From NCBI RefSeq assembly GCF_033095805.1, contig NZ_CP109901.1, positions 2,728,001 to 2,792,000 on the forward strand: a stretch of DNA of 64,000 nt. Direction: 5' to 3'. Each line of letters begins with the position of its first letter. The first letter of the stretch is position 1. Both the position numbers and the translations under genes were made by a program. Positions 41,057 through 51,582 of this stretch are shown here, piece after piece. Origin of the DNA: Serratia sp. UGAL515B_01. GTDB taxonomy: Bacteria > Pseudomonadota > Gammaproteobacteria > Enterobacterales > Enterobacteriaceae. The notes below the pieces were generated by a model. It saw only the letters and a program-made list of their open reading frames with translations, searched no databases and was not told the DNA's origin.

Positions 41057-42346
41057 ATGACTGATAAGAAAGCGACGCTACATATCAATAATAGCGAAGC
41101 TATGATCGAACTGGGCGTACTCACCCCAACACTGGGCCCCGACGTTATTGACGTACGGGCACTAGGTTCTAAAGGTTACTTCACGTTCGACCCCGGTTTT
41201 ACTTCTACCGCTTCCTGCGAATCCAAAATCACTTTCATCGATGGCGACAAAGGCATTTTGCTGCACCGCGGCTTTCCTATCGAACAGTTAGCGAAGCAAT
41301 CTTCCTATCTAGAAGTGTGTTACATCCTTTTATACGGCGAGACCCCGACGGCAGAAGAGTTCGAAACCTTTAAAACTACCGTGACGCGCCACACCATGAT
41401 CCATGACCAGATCACCCATCTGTTCCGTGGTTTCCGCCGTGACTCACATCCCATGGCGGTCCTGTGTGGTGTGACCGGTGCGCTAGCTGCTTTCTACCAC
41501 GATGCTCTCGACGTCAATAACGAACGTCACCGCGAAATCACTGCGTTCCGCCTGCTGTCCAAAATGCCTACCGTTGCAGCAATGTGTTACAAATATTCCC
41601 AAGGGCAGCCATTTGTCTACCCGCGTAACGAGCTATCCTATGCAGGTAACTTCCTGCACATGATGTTTGCAACACCTTGTGAAGAATATGTGGTGAATCC
41701 AGTACTGGAACGTGCCATGGATCGTATTCTGATCTTGCATGCCGATCACGAGCAAAACGCATCAACATCGACCGTACGTACTGCAGGTTCTTCCGGGGCC
41801 AACCCGTTTGCCTGTATTGCAGCGGGTATCGCATCCCTTTGGGGGCCAGCTCACGGCGGTGCTAACGAAGCCGCATTAAAAATGCTGGAAGAGATAAAAA
41901 CCGTTGAACACATTCCGGAATTCATCAGACGTGCCAAAGACAAGAACGACTCATTCCGCCTGATGGGCTTTGGCCACCGTGTATACAAGAACTACGATCC
42001 GCGTGCTACCGTAATGCGCGAAACCTGCCATGAAGTACTGAAAGAGCTGAACAAGAAAGACGACAATCTGTTAGACGTTGCGATGGAGCTGGAACACATT
42101 GCGCTCAACGACCCTTACTTTATCGAGAAAAAACTGTATCCAAATGTCGATTTCTATTCAGGAATTATTCTGAAGGCCATGGGTATTCCTTCTTCAATGT
42201 TCACCGTTATCTTCGCCATTGCCCGCACCATTGGCTGGATTGCTCATTGGAACGAAATGCACGATGAAGGCATCAAGATCGCACGCCCACGCCAGCTGTA
42301 CACCGGGTATGCAGAACGTGAGTTCGTTTCTCAGGTTAAAAAATAA
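41057..42346 (+). CDS. gltA: Citrate synthase
   Basis: GltA condenses oxaloacetate and acetyl-CoA at the entry to the TCA cycle; this is the hexameric, NADH-inhibited type II enzyme. Catalytic residues are seen in [15 protein letters not shown] (His), [17 protein letters not shown] (His) and [14 protein letters not shown] (Asp). Length is 429 against 427 in E. coli. It is divergent from sdhC and followed by a strong terminator. Confidence 0.98.
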   Translation: MTDKKATLHINNSEAMIELGVLTPTLGPDVIDVRALGSKGYFTFDPGFTSTASCESKITFIDGDKGILLHRGFPIEQLAKQSSYLEVCYILLYGETPTAEEFETFKTTVTRHTMIHDQITHLFRGFRRDSHPMAVLCGVTGALAAFYHDALDVNNERHREITAFRLLSKMPTVAAMCYKYSQGQPFVYPRNELSYAGNFLHMMFATPCEEYVVNPVLERAMDRILILHADHEQNASTSTVRTAGSSGANPFACIAAGIASLWGPAHGGANEAALKMLEEIKTVEHIPEFIRRAKDKNDSFRLMGFGHRVYKNYDPRATVMRETCHEVLKELNKKDDNLLDVAMELEHIALNDPYFIEKKLYPNVDFYSGIILKAMGIPSSMFTVIFAIARTIGWIAHWNEMHDEGIKIARPRQLYTGYAEREFVSQVKK

Positions 42347-42393
42347 ACCGTTCTGAGGTAACCCCCTTTCCCCACAGGGTTTACCGCCAACTC

Positions 42394-42422
42394 AACGCTG
42401 CCCAACTGGGCGGCGTTTTTTA
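42394..42422 (+). terminator. Rho-independent terminator of gltA
   Basis: AACGCTGCCC (42394-42403) and GGGCGGCGTT (42408-42417) form a 10 bp stem with one wobble and a 4-base loop, followed by a T run. It sits between the convergent genes gltA and nei. Confidence 0.88.
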
Positions 42423-42426
42423 TCAG

Positions 42427-43218
42427 TCATTTCTGGCATAGCGGGCACCAATAGAATGGCCGCGACGACAGCGATATCTTTTCTATCATACCGCCACAAC
42501 GTAGGCAGGGCTCACCACTGCGATGGAACACTTTGAAACTGAACACCGTCCCATGATGATGGCCACCATCCACTTGCCCGCGAGTATGGTAAGAAATACG
42601 AGGAATTTCCAGTAACGCCTGCGCCAATTTATGCCGTTGATCCAGCGATAAATCCTGCGGTTTATGCGCGGGTGCCAATTGCGCTTGCCACAAAATCTCT
42701 GCTCGCAGATAGTTACCCAACCCCGCCAGAAAAGATTGGTCCAGCAGCATGCCACCCAGTTGCCGCTTGCAAAATGCCGCAGACAGCAGGCGTTGTTCCA
42801 CCTGTTGCTCGGTAACAGCGCTATCCAGCACATCTGGGCCAATTCGCTGTAAAAACGGATGTTGTTCGATCTCACTTCTCGGTGCGAGAGTAATATCAGA
42901 AGCACTGTACAACAAGATTGCCCGCTCGGCAGTTTCCAATCTAACACGCAGGTCACGTTTGGTTTGCGGCGTTTCACCTGCCCATGCAATCTTCCATACG
43001 CCATAAAGTTGGTTATGGCTGTACATCGTCAGCCCAGTGGAAAAGTGAGTTAACAAGGCTTTACCACGCGGTTGTATGGAAGTAATAGTGCCGCCGATCA
43101 ATTCAGCCTGATAGTGCTTCAGCTGTGGAAAGGCAAACCAGACTGTAGTGAGCGGCTGACCAATCATCACCGCCGCAAGTTGGTCTGCAGCCCGGCGGAT
43201 TTCTGGTCCTTCCGGCAT
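42427..43218 (-). CDS. nei: Endonuclease VIII (Nei)
   Basis: Nei is a DNA glycosylase/AP lyase that removes oxidised pyrimidines. The catalytic Pro and Glu follow the initiator Met ([12 protein letters not shown]). The helix-two-turn-helix segment [15 protein letters not shown] and the C-terminal zinc finger ([10 protein letters not shown]...CPLC) are intact. Length 263 equals that of E. coli. In E. coli nei follows the pxp (ybgJKL) genes directly; here pcp and two transporter-like genes lie between. Confidence 0.96.
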   Translation of the reverse strand: MPEGPEIRRAADQLAAVMIGQPLTTVWFAFPQLKHYQAELIGGTITSIQPRGKALLTHFSTGLTMYSHNQLYGVWKIAWAGETPQTKRDLRVRLETAERAILLYSASDITLAPRSEIEQHPFLQRIGPDVLDSAVTEQQVEQRLLSAAFCKRQLGGMLLDQSFLAGLGNYLRAEILWQAQLAPAHKPQDLSLDQRHKLAQALLEIPRISYHTRGQVDGGHHHGTVFSFKVFHRSGEPCLRCGGMIEKISLSSRPFYWCPLCQK

Positions 43219-43413
43219 AGGGTAGCTCCTTGATTCATAGGCCCAATTTACTGAAAAACAAAAACCTATCCATTAAGTGCGATATATCGCTACTCATTTG
43301 GCTCCTGAACATAACCCAGGATCCTCGCAAACTGTGTGTGCAACGGTTCTTATATGCTGCTGTATCCAAACTGCCTAACGCTTACAGCACCCACTGGAAT
43401 AGGTTCCAATTCT

Positions 43414-44058
43414 TCAGTGTGTGGCTCCTCCTTCTAGCTTTAGGTCCTGCTCTACCTGCAAAGCGACAGAAATCGCCAATTCCAGAGCGACTAATACCGT
43501 ATGGGCAGACATACTTGGTGCACCGGGATGTAACGTGGCCTGCTCAGGTAGATAAGGGATATGGATAAAACCACCCCGTACCTGTTTCTGCCCGCTTAAG
43601 CGGTGTAACAGACCGTACATGACGTGGTTGCAAACGTAAGTCCCCGCCGTTTGCGATACCGTAGCAGGAATGCCGGCATCACGCATGGCGTTGACCATCG
43701 CTTTGATGGGCAACGTGCTGAAATAGGCTGCGGGGCCACCCTCTACAATAGCCTGATCGATCGGCTGTTGCCCCTGATTATCTGGGATACGAGCATCGTT
43801 AATGTTAATCGCTACCCTTTCTAGCGTGATATCGGTACGCCCACCTGCCTGGCCAATCGCCAGGATCATTGCCGGCTGTACCTCATCAATGGCCGCGTTT
43901 AATACCACCAATGCCTCACCAAAAACACAAGGCAACTGACGCACAACAATATGCACACCAGCAAGCTCCAGATCGTTAAGCCGTTTCACCACTTCCCAGG
44001 AAGGGTTTACATGCTCACCATCAAAGGGTTCAAAACCGGTAATCAATACCTTCCGCAT
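43414..44058 (-). CDS. pcp: Pyrrolidone-carboxylate peptidase
   Basis: Pcp removes N-terminal pyroglutamate (5-oxoproline) from peptides in the cytosol. The C15-family triad is E80 ([10 protein letters not shown]), C143 ([13 protein letters not shown]) and H166 ([12 protein letters not shown]). Length 214 is typical (about 215). It is eight bases after the DUF979 gene, the last gene of the pxpBCA-DUF969-DUF979-pcp operon. The 195 bp to nei holds no gene. Confidence 0.95.
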   Translation of the reverse strand: MRKVLITGFEPFDGEHVNPSWEVVKRLNDLELAGVHIVVRQLPCVFGEALVVLNAAIDEVQPAMILAIGQAGGRTDITLERVAININDARIPDNQGQQPIDQAIVEGGPAAYFSTLPIKAMVNAMRDAGIPATVSQTAGTYVCNHVMYGLLHRLSGQKQVRGGFIHIPYLPEQATLHPGAPSMSAHTVLVALELAISVALQVEQDLKLEGGATH

Positions 44059-44066
44059 GTGTTCAC

Positions 44067-45074
44067 CTATAGAAACATCATGAAATAAAGCAGGAACACG
44101 TTAACCAACAACAACGTGATCCCAGTCGGGATCTGCGCTTTGATAACCGCATTCTTGTCCGGCAACTCCAATAATGCCGCCGGTACAATATTAAAGTTGG
44201 CTGCCATTGGGGTCATTAACGTGCCGCAATAGCCGGAAAACATACCTATTGCCGCCATCACCGCCGGGTTACCACCGTGTTGCAGCACCAGAATAGGAAT
44301 ACCAATGCCCGCCGTAACAATCGGAAAGGCCGCAAAAGCATTCCCCATCACCATCGTCAACACTGCCATACCAACGGCATACACAGCCACAGCAATAAAG
44401 CGGTTATCTACTGCCAGATATTCCTGCGTCAAATGAGAAATAGCGGTACCAACACCAGCGGTAGTAAATAGGAGACCGAGAGTAGCCAATATCTGTGGCA
44501 GGATAAATGCCCAACCGATGGAGTCCAACAGGCGGCGAGCTTCCTGAACCGGTTGTAATGCATTTTCATGGGTCATCTTCACTGCAACAATTAGCCCCAA
44601 CAGGCAACCCACGGTCATAGAGAACAACGTTATCAATGTCGCATGGTTACCGCTGCCAAAGACGGCAAGTTGCAACGCTGGAATATTATTGAACAACAGC
44701 ACACCGATCACAGTCACTATCGGGATCGCCAGCGCTGGAATAAACAACCGATTCCCCAGTCGTTTGGCACTAGCCTCTCTCTCTTGTGGGCTACGTTGGT
44801 GGTAACTGCCGAGACGAACGCCACCAAAACCGGCGATCAAGGCCATTGCCACCACAAATACACCCACAACAATGTGCAATTGACGTTTAGCTTCTACACC
44901 ACTTCCCAGTAGTTCATAAGTCCAATCTCCCACCAGGAAAATCAGTCCATACAATGCCCAGAACAGGCCTGTTGTAATACGGCGTGGGTTAGCGCGATCG
45001 CGAAAAGACATCACAGCAACGATCAGTAATACAATCCCCGCCAACCAGTATAAGTACTGCTGCTGGAAATTCAT
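44067..45074 (-). CDS. DUF979 membrane protein, putative 5-oxoproline transport component
   Basis: This 335-residue membrane protein has about ten hydrophobic segments and belongs to the DUF979 family. Paired DUF969/DUF979 proteins recur next to pcp and pxpABC. This suggests they transport 5-oxoproline or its peptides, but that is inference from context. Motifs such as [24 protein letters not shown] and [46 protein letters not shown] (several segments) resemble permeases of the ion-transporter superfamily. Its start overlaps the DUF969 stop by four bases. Confidence 0.8.
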   Translation of the reverse strand: MNFQQQYLYWLAGIVLLIVAVMSFRDRANPRRITTGLFWALYGLIFLVGDWTYELLGSGVEAKRQLHIVVGVFVVAMALIAGFGGVRLGSYHQRSPQEREASAKRLGNRLFIPALAIPIVTVIGVLLFNNIPALQLAVFGSGNHATLITLFSMTVGCLLGLIVAVKMTHENALQPVQEARRLLDSIGWAFILPQILATLGLLFTTAGVGTAISHLTQEYLAVDNRFIAVAVYAVGMAVLTMVMGNAFAAFPIVTAGIGIPILVLQHGGNPAVMAAIGMFSGYCGTLMTPMAANFNIVPAALLELPDKNAVIKAQIPTGITLLLVNVFLLYFMMFL

Positions 45075-45802
45075 TGGCCATCCCCTTTCGCCTGCAGCGC
45101 AGCACGGTTGAGTTTGGCAAGTTCAACCGATAATTTTTTATCCATACGATACAAACGGAAAGCGTGGATCAAGAACGCAAAGATCGCCGTTGGAATCCCC
45201 CAAAGTGCAATATGCAACGGTTCAGTCTGAATACCACCAGATTCCAGCATAAAGTTATGCATGAAGATAATCGCACCAAAAGCGACGAAGATATCTTCAC
45301 CAAAAAACAGCCCGATGTTATCCGTTGCGGCAGACATCGCACGCAAGCGATTGCGTACTGCTTCCGGCAACTGACCATAACGGCTTTCAGTTGCCCCCTC
45401 CGCCATCGGAGCCAATAACGGACGCACCATTTGCGGATGCCCACCCAGGCTTGTCAGCCCCATTGCGGCTGTCACTTCCCTGACAAACAGGTAGACGATC
45501 AGTAAACGCCCTGCGGTAGCACTTTTGATTTTGGCAATCCAAGCCTGCGCCCGTTCTTTCAATCCGTGGCGCTCTAACAGACCGATAACAGCCAGGGGTA
45601 ATAACAAGATCAAAGGCAAGTTGCGAGTATTGAGAAACCCTTCACCCAGCTTTTCCAAAATCACATCCAAAGGCATCATCGCCGACAATCCGGTGATAAT
45701 ACCCGCAGCGATCACCACCAACACCGGGTTAAAGCGTAAAAGAAATCCAACCACTATCGCGACAATACCAATCAGCGGCCAGAGATTTACGGTTTGCTCC
45801 AT
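45071..45802 (-). CDS. DUF969 membrane protein, putative 5-oxoproline transport component
   Basis: This 243-residue DUF969-family membrane protein has about six hydrophobic segments. The segments LPLILLLPLAVIGLLERHGLKERA and VTAAMGLTSLGGHPQMVRPLLAPMAEGA mark the family. It overlaps the DUF979 gene by four bases and follows pxpA by 57 bp. It is likely to work with DUF979 as one transporter; the substrate is inferred from the operon, not seen. Confidence 0.8.
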   Translation of the reverse strand: MEQTVNLWPLIGIVAIVVGFLLRFNPVLVVIAAGIITGLSAMMPLDVILEKLGEGFLNTRNLPLILLLPLAVIGLLERHGLKERAQAWIAKIKSATAGRLLIVYLFVREVTAAMGLTSLGGHPQMVRPLLAPMAEGATESRYGQLPEAVRNRLRAMSAATDNIGLFFGEDIFVAFGAIIFMHNFMLESGGIQTEPLHIALWGIPTAIFAFLIHAFRLYRMDKKLSVELAKLNRAALQAKGDGQ

Positions 45803-45859
45803 ATGACTATCCCTCTATTATCCCTTTCCCTTCCAATCAATTAATTAAAATTCATTGGG

Positions 45860-46627
45860 TTATATTTTATTTTCACTTTGAGTATTTCTTAATTCTGCAC
45901 TGACAGTAATTTTATGTTGGGCAAAGCTCGCTCGCAGTTTACGAGCATAAACCAAAGCATGTTCGCCATCCCCGTGCAGGCAGACAGTTTCTGCCTGAAC
46001 AGCAGCCCAACTTCCGCTAATGGTTCGCACCCGATGGTGACGCACCATCTCTAAGGTTTGCTCCAGCGCCTGCTCGTCACTGGCGATCAGTGCCCCAGGC
46101 TGCCCACGAGGTACCAAAGTGCCATCAGCCTGATAACCGCGATCGGCAAAAACCTCTTGCCTGGTTGCTAACCCCAGTTTCTCGCCAGCCCGGATAAGCT
46201 CACTGCCAGCCAACCCAACCAAACACAATGCCGGGCTGACCGCCAGCACAGCTCTGGCAATCGCGTCGGCTAATGCAGGTTCCACTGCAGCCTGGTTGTA
46301 AAGCATACCGTGGGGTTTAACATGGGTCATGACTCCCCCCTCTGCATGCGTAATCGCAGCCAGCGCGCCTAGCTGATAGACAACTTGTGCATAAACCGTC
46401 TCCTCAGGTAATTGCATACGGGTACGGCCAAAATTTTCACGATCGAGGAAACTGGGATGTGCACCAATTGCTACACCGTACTGCATCGCCCAGCGTACTG
46501 ACTGACGCATGGTCTGAGCATCTCCCGCGTGGAAACCACAGGCAATGTTGGCAGAACTCACCAATTGCAGCAGCGCCTCATCATTGGCACAACCTTCACC
46601 GAGATCGGCATTTAAATCGACGATCAT
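45860..46627 (-). CDS. pxpA: 5-oxoprolinase subunit A (LamB/YcsF family)
   Basis: PxpA, with PxpB and PxpC, cleaves 5-oxoproline to glutamate with ATP. The signature [20 protein letters not shown] and [15 protein letters not shown] are typical of the LamB/YcsF family, as are [12 protein letters not shown] and [18 protein letters not shown]. Length is 255 against 244 in E. coli. The start overlaps the pxpC stop by four bases (ATGA). Confidence 0.95.
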   Translation of the reverse strand: MIVDLNADLGEGCANDEALLQLVSSANIACGFHAGDAQTMRQSVRWAMQYGVAIGAHPSFLDRENFGRTRMQLPEETVYAQVVYQLGALAAITHAEGGVMTHVKPHGMLYNQAAVEPALADAIARAVLAVSPALCLVGLAGSELIRAGEKLGLATRQEVFADRGYQADGTLVPRGQPGALIASDEQALEQTLEMVRHHRVRTISGSWAAVQAETVCLHGDGEHALVYARKLRASFAQHKITVSAELRNTQSENKI

Positions 46628-47550
46628 TTAATCCCCCAGGCAATCTGTTGAATAAAGTGGTCCTGCTCAGCTTTGGCTTGCTGCGCCTCAACTAACGTAC
46701 AGGAGACAAAACGAATTGTCTCGCCCAGACGGATCTGAGCTAAGTGGTAGAGATCGGCTTCGATAACGCAGGCAATACGCGGATAACCACCGGTCGTTTG
46801 CGCATCAGCCATCAGCACGATAGGTTGACCATTATGGGGAACCTGAATCACTCCCGGCAAAAGGCCGTGGGAAAGCATTTCACGTTCAGTCGTGCGCGTT
46901 AGGGTACTGCTGCCATACAGACGATAACCCATTCGGTTACTCTGGGGGCTAAGCTGCCAAGCCGTTCGCCAAAAGTCCTCCTGCGCTTTCACACTAAATT
47001 CATCATATTCAGGCCCGGGAATGACACGGATACGGTTACTAGACAGTAGTTGTTTAACGCCGATACTGCGCGATGGTAATTTTTGCGACTTGCCCAGCGG
47101 CAAACTATCGCCTTCTTTTAATTGCCGACCTTCAAATCCGCCAAAACCTGCTTTGATATCGGTACTGCAGGACCCCAATACTTTTGGGACGGCGATCCCA
47201 CCGGAAAGCGCCAAATAACTGCGCATCCCATGTTTAGGTAATTTCAGCGTCAGCCGTTGGCCTTTTTTCACTGGATAACGCCAGCCGGTCCACACAGGCT
47301 TATCATCCAGTTGTGCATCGCAGCCTGCCCCCGTTAACGCGATCCAACCGGGGCGGGTAAATTCGGCACTAAACTGCCCTAACGTAATCTCAAGACCTGC
47401 CGCATCAGGTGCATTCCCCACCAGCAAGTTAGCGATTTTCATTGCAGGCACATCAAGAACACCTCCTTGGCTGACCCCCAACTGCCGGAAACCGTTCCGC
47501 CCAAGATCTTGAATCGTGGTGTAAATACCCGCGCGCAAAATTTTCAACAT
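46624..47550 (-). CDS. pxpC: 5-oxoprolinase subunit C (biotin-dependent carboxylase-like)
   Basis: PxpC is one half of the PxpBC complex of prokaryotic 5-oxoprolinase, formerly annotated as allophanate hydrolase subunit 2. Visible motifs include [59 protein letters not shown] and [10 protein letters not shown]. Length is 308 against 310 in E. coli. It overlaps pxpB by seven bases. Confidence 0.95.
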   Translation of the reverse strand: MLKILRAGIYTTIQDLGRNGFRQLGVSQGGVLDVPAMKIANLLVGNAPDAAGLEITLGQFSAEFTRPGWIALTGAGCDAQLDDKPVWTGWRYPVKKGQRLTLKLPKHGMRSYLALSGGIAVPKVLGSCSTDIKAGFGGFEGRQLKEGDSLPLGKSQKLPSRSIGVKQLLSSNRIRVIPGPEYDEFSVKAQEDFWRTAWQLSPQSNRMGYRLYGSSTLTRTTEREMLSHGLLPGVIQVPHNGQPIVLMADAQTTGGYPRIACVIEADLYHLAQIRLGETIRFVSCTLVEAQQAKAEQDHFIQQIAWGIK

Positions 47551-48200
47551 ACGCCTTCCTTCTGTGGCACAAAACGCACGTTATCGCCCGGGCGCAGCAG
47601 CGTCGGCGGCATTTCTTTAGGATTAAACAACGCCAGAGAGGTACGGCCAATCAATTGCCAACCACCAGGAGTCACCAATGGATAGATACCCGTCTGTTCT
47701 CCGCCTATGCCTACCGAACCAGCAGAAACTGACAAACGTGGCTCTGCACGACGTGGGGTAGCAAGCCTTTCAGGCATTCCTCCAAGGTAAGTAAATCCAG
47801 GCTGGAAGCCGAGGAAGTAAACCACATAGAGCGCCGACGAATGGCATTCAACAACCTGCTTCGCCGTCATGCCAGTATGCTGAGCCACTTCATCCAAATC
47901 AGGCCCATACTCACCGCCATAGATAACCGGGATATCCACATTACGAGATTCGAGCTCCAGACTTTCGCTTCCTTCCCAACCCTGCCGCAAAAGTGCAATC
48001 ATCGCATCGGCATCTGCTTTTGGCGTATGCAGCAGTAACGTCAGATTGTTCATGCCAGGAACCACTTCCTGCACATCGCTGTGTTGGGTTAATTTTTCCG
48101 CCAATGCCCAGATGCGCTGTTGGCTGTGTAACGTCACGGGTGGTGCCAATTCAAGCACTACAGCGCGTTCCCCCAGTAGATAATATCGTGCTCGTTGCAC
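47544..48200 (-). CDS. pxpB: 5-oxoprolinase subunit B
   Basis: PxpB pairs with PxpC in 5-oxoprolinase (formerly allophanate hydrolase subunit 1 or KipI family). The motifs [44 protein letters not shown] (here [17 protein letters not shown]) and [16 protein letters not shown] are present. The 218-residue length equals that of E. coli. It is the first gene of the operon; the 179 bp to ybgI contains its promoter but no site I can name. Confidence 0.95.
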   Translation of the reverse strand: MQRARYYLLGERAVVLELAPPVTLHSQQRIWALAEKLTQHSDVQEVVPGMNNLTLLLHTPKADADAMIALLRQGWEGSESLELESRNVDIPVIYGGEYGPDLDEVAQHTGMTAKQVVECHSSALYVVYFLGFQPGFTYLGGMPERLATPRRAEPRLSVSAGSVGIGGEQTGIYPLVTPGGWQLIGRTSLALFNPKEMPPTLLRPGDNVRFVPQKEGVC

Positions 48201-48379
48201 CCTAATCTCCTTATAACGTCGTCTTTCATACCACAGCGTAGTTGGCTTAATCTGACATTTATTATTTGTAAGGTTTATCTGTTATGTGTGGCACCATGCC
48301 CACTGTCAAGAGAATAACTTATTGGTAAATAAGGGGGTTAGTATTATTAACGGGTTCAACAAACCGAACCCGAAGGCGA

Positions 48380-49123
48380 TCAGGCAGGATTAGGGATATC
48401 GATGAAGGTTACGTCAAAACCGTGATGATCTGCCAACCACTCGCCCAACGCCTTGACACCTCCACGTTCCGTGGCGTGATGACCCGCAGCAAAAAAGTGT
48501 ACCCCCAACTCACGAGCGCTATGGATGGTTTGTTCAGACACCTCACCACTGATAAAAGCATCCACACCAAAACACGCAGCGCTATCGATAAATCCCTGAC
48601 CGCCACCGGTACACCAGGCGACCTTGCGTATATGCTCAGGGGTATTATCGCCACAGTGCAATACTGCACGACCAAGACGGCTTTCTATGCGCCTTTGCAG
48701 TTCGCTGCCGCCCAACGGTTGCTCAAACTCACCATAGGGCACTAAAGGTTCAACCTCACCGAGCACACGGATCCCCAAAAGTTGCGCCAGTTGTGCGTTA
48801 TTCCCCAGCACCGGGTGCGCATCCAAGGGTAAGTGATACGCATAAAGATTGATATCATTACTCAACAACGTTTTCAGCCGGTTACGCTTCATACCGCGCA
48901 CGGCAGGCGCTTCGTTTTTCCAGAAATAACCGTGATGCACCACAATAGCATCCGCCTGATGTTCCACCGCCGCATCCAGTAACGCTTGGCTCGCGGTCAC
49001 CCCTGTGACAATACGCTGAACCTGCGCTCGCCCTTCCACCTGCAGGCCATTAGGCGCATAGTCCTGAAAAGCAGCACAATTCAGTTCGATATTGATCAGA
49101 TTTTCCAGTTCGATGTTACGCAT
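48380..49123 (-). CDS. ybgI: Nif3-family metal-binding protein YbgI
   Basis: YbgI is a Nif3-like (GTP cyclohydrolase I type 2/NIF3) dinuclear-metal protein that forms a hexameric ring; its role is uncertain. Metal-site histidines are in ADAIVVHHGYFWK, HLPLDAHPVLGNNAQL and AAGHHATERGG. The 247-residue length equals that of E. coli. It begins 15 bp after the phosphodiesterase gene, so it may be read from that operon. Confidence 0.94.
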   Translation of the reverse strand: MRNIELENLINIELNCAAFQDYAPNGLQVEGRAQVQRIVTGVTASQALLDAAVEHQADAIVVHHGYFWKNEAPAVRGMKRNRLKTLLSNDINLYAYHLPLDAHPVLGNNAQLAQLLGIRVLGEVEPLVPYGEFEQPLGGSELQRRIESRLGRAVLHCGDNTPEHIRKVAWCTGGGQGFIDSAACFGVDAFISGEVSEQTIHSARELGVHFFAAGHHATERGGVKALGEWLADHHGFDVTFIDIPNPA

Positions 49124-49138
49124 ACTTATCTCACTTTT

Positions 49139-50119
49139 TCAAAATTGTTGCCGTTCGCCCTGTTCCATCAAGATAAATTTAACGCCCAGATCATTACCCT
49201 GTTCCAGTTGCTGCTTGATGATAGCTCGCACATCCTCACCTTGTTTAAGGGTTGGTTTTATATGGCTGATTACCACCGGCAGACCTTTCAATGAACCCTC
49301 GCCGCCGCTGTACTGTTGCAGATTTTTAAGCTCTTTCAGTAACCATGTTGGTGTCAAATGCCCATAAAGATGCTGATCTTCCGCTCTGTCAGGATAAGAA
49401 GTTTCTATGATCATTCCTTTCAGCTTCTTCTGCTCAATCAGTGGGCCAAGCACGCGCCAGATGGTGTCCAAATTGCGCGATTTCTCCAACACATCAGGGC
49501 CGGTATCACCAAAATAAGCAAATGCCCCTTCACGGTCAGAAACCAACAACATAGAGGAAGAGTAATTATCGTGGCTGAGTGAGTACAACACCCCACTCAA
49601 GCCAGTCAGCCCCAGAGTCACAGGTTGCTGTGGCCGCACAGTCTGCAAGCGATAAGTGCCGAGTCGAGTACCATTACCCGCATCGGTAAAATTCGGCCAG
49701 GATTTCCAGTTAAAGTAATGATTACGCAAAGTCAGTACGGTATCGGCCTGCGCATACACGGTCTTTTTCTCATCGTCCGGTGAAGCGATAATCAACCCCG
49801 CGACATGATCAAGATGTCCATGGCTGATAAAATAACTGTCGATTAATTTACGAAATATGTACCCTTGTGGCGTATAGGGAGCCGCCAGTTCAGGCGTTAC
49901 CTGCGGAAAGCTGCCCTTTTCAAGCCCTCTGGCAATTCCAGGCAACAGTGTCCCTGCATCCAATGCCAGATACTGTGTCTGACTGTCACTGCGGATCAGA
50001 TAAGAGGTCAGGTTGCCATCACTGACACCACCATCAACACCGAGTGCCACTACGTCAAAACCGGCCAATGCCCATGCGGAATATCCCCCTAAACAAAGAG
50101 CCAGTATTTTTTTCATCAT
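49139..50119 (-). CDS. Periplasmic class II 3',5'-cyclic-nucleotide phosphodiesterase
   Basis: This metallo-beta-lactamase-fold hydrolase has the zinc motif YFISHGHLDHVAGL and other family blocks such as DAGTLLPGI, YFGDTGPD and IIETSYPDRAEDQHLYGHLTP. These fit the class II cAMP phosphodiesterase family (CpdP of Vibrio, yeast Pde1). A signal peptide (MMKKILALCLGGYSAWALA) points to the periplasm. The frame opens at 50164, but the ATG pair at 50119/50116 starts the signal peptide; 326 residues from 50119. It lies between phrB and ybgI, where E. coli has dtpD. Its true substrate is not proven. Confidence 0.82.
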   Translation of the reverse strand: MMKKILALCLGGYSAWALAGFDVVALGVDGGVSDGNLTSYLIRSDSQTQYLALDAGTLLPGIARGLEKGSFPQVTPELAAPYTPQGYIFRKLIDSYFISHGHLDHVAGLIIASPDDEKKTVYAQADTVLTLRNHYFNWKSWPNFTDAGNGTRLGTYRLQTVRPQQPVTLGLTGLSGVLYSLSHDNYSSSMLLVSDREGAFAYFGDTGPDVLEKSRNLDTIWRVLGPLIEQKKLKGMIIETSYPDRAEDQHLYGHLTPTWLLKELKNLQQYSGGEGSLKGLPVVISHIKPTLKQGEDVRAIIKQQLEQGNDLGVKFILMEQGERQQF

Positions 50120-50141
50120 CAGGAAGTTCCTTGCTATTGCG

Positions 50142-51566
50142 CTAAGATCCCTTTTGCTTGGCAACTTCGAAAGCCGCTAGCGTATCCAAACGGGCTTGCT
50201 TGTGATCGACAATCGGCAACGGATAGTCAAGCACACGTCGCTGTTTCTCCGCCCAGAGGTGAGGTTGATGAATATATTTTTCGGGTATTTCCGCCAGTTC
50301 GGGTAACCATTGACGAATAAAAACACCTTGCGGATCAAAACGCTCACCTTGAGTTGTCGGGTTGAAAATGCGGAAATAAGGCGCAGCATCCGTACCGGTA
50401 GAAGCGGCCCACTGCCAACCGCCATTATTAGCAGCTAAATCACCATCCAGCAGTTGAGACATGAAATAACGTTCACCTGCACGCCAATCGATCAACAGAT
50501 CTTTTACCAGGAAACTGGCAGTGATCATCCTCAACCGATTATGCATCCAACCCGTTTTATTCAGTTGGCGCATGGCAGCATCGACGATGGGATAACCGGT
50601 TTTCCCCTCTTGCCATGCTTGTAAGGCTTCATCGTTGCTGTTCCAACAGACATTATCTGTCCAATCGATAAAAGGACGATGCTTGCATAGTGATGGATAT
50701 GCCACCATCAAGTGACGATAAAATTCGCGCCAAATCAGTTCATTCAACCAACAAAACGCCCCGCTTTCCGGTGTTTCTAACACATCAGGACATTCTACAT
50801 ACAGACGGTTAAAACACTGCCGGGGGGAGAGTACGCCGATCGCCAGATACGGTGATAAGTTGCTGGTCCCTGCGATAGCAGGCAGATCGCGCTGTTTCGC
50901 ATAGTTTTGTACCTGTTCACGGCAAAACGTACGCAACCTGTGTAGCGCAGACTCTTCACCTGCAGGATACGCATCACCGATTTCAGCGTATGGGTAGTCG
51001 AATACTTTGGGGACACTATATTCGATAGCATTTCCCCTTGCGCGGGGTGCTGGTAAGGAGGTCACATCGCTTTCGGCCAAGCGTTGGAGAAAGGCACGAC
51101 GAAATGGCGTATAAACCTTGTACATCTCGCCACTACCTGTCTGCACACTACCTGGTGGTAGCAACAAGCTATCGTCGAAACCGTAGCACGTAACGTACCC
51201 TGTCAATGCCTTCTCGAGTTGGCTGTCACGTTGCAATTCATTGATTTCATATTGCCGGTTGTAGAACAGTGTGGTGACCTGGTGTTGCTGACAAAATGCT
51301 GATAGCCAAGTAACAGATTCAGCAAAATCGTGACATTGATGAGTAATCAGTTCAATCCCCCGTTCCGCAAGGGCATGTTGAACCTGCAATAAATTGGCGT
51401 AAATAAAGGCAGCTTGACGGCTGCTCATATGATGACTCTGCCACTGGTCAGGTGTTGCAATAAACACAGCTAACACAATAGCTTCAGGATCGCTGCAAGC
51501 GGCGTGAAGTGCTTTGTTGTCGGTAATACGCAGATCGTTACGTAACCAGACCAGATGAGTGGCCAT
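50142..51566 (-). CDS. phrB: Deoxyribodipyrimidine photolyase
   Basis: PhrB repairs cyclobutane pyrimidine dimers with blue light, using FAD and a folate antenna. The N-terminal antenna domain begins MATHLVWLRNDLRITDNKAL. The FAD-binding domain shows WLNELIWREFYRHLM, KTGYPIVDAAMRQLNKTGWMHNRLRM and DGDLAANNGGWQWAASTGTDAAPYFRIFNP (several conserved blocks), including the electron-transfer tryptophans. The frame opens at 51626, but 51566 gives the known start and 474 residues (472 in E. coli). It follows the DUF523-DUF1722 gene by 16 bp. Confidence 0.96.
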   Translation of the reverse strand: MATHLVWLRNDLRITDNKALHAACSDPEAIVLAVFIATPDQWQSHHMSSRQAAFIYANLLQVQHALAERGIELITHQCHDFAESVTWLSAFCQQHQVTTLFYNRQYEINELQRDSQLEKALTGYVTCYGFDDSLLLPPGSVQTGSGEMYKVYTPFRRAFLQRLAESDVTSLPAPRARGNAIEYSVPKVFDYPYAEIGDAYPAGEESALHRLRTFCREQVQNYAKQRDLPAIAGTSNLSPYLAIGVLSPRQCFNRLYVECPDVLETPESGAFCWLNELIWREFYRHLMVAYPSLCKHRPFIDWTDNVCWNSNDEALQAWQEGKTGYPIVDAAMRQLNKTGWMHNRLRMITASFLVKDLLIDWRAGERYFMSQLLDGDLAANNGGWQWAASTGTDAAPYFRIFNPTTQGERFDPQGVFIRQWLPELAEIPEKYIHQPHLWAEKQRRVLDYPLPIVDHKQARLDTLAAFEVAKQKGS

Positions 51567-51582
51567 AACATTCCTTGCTGTT

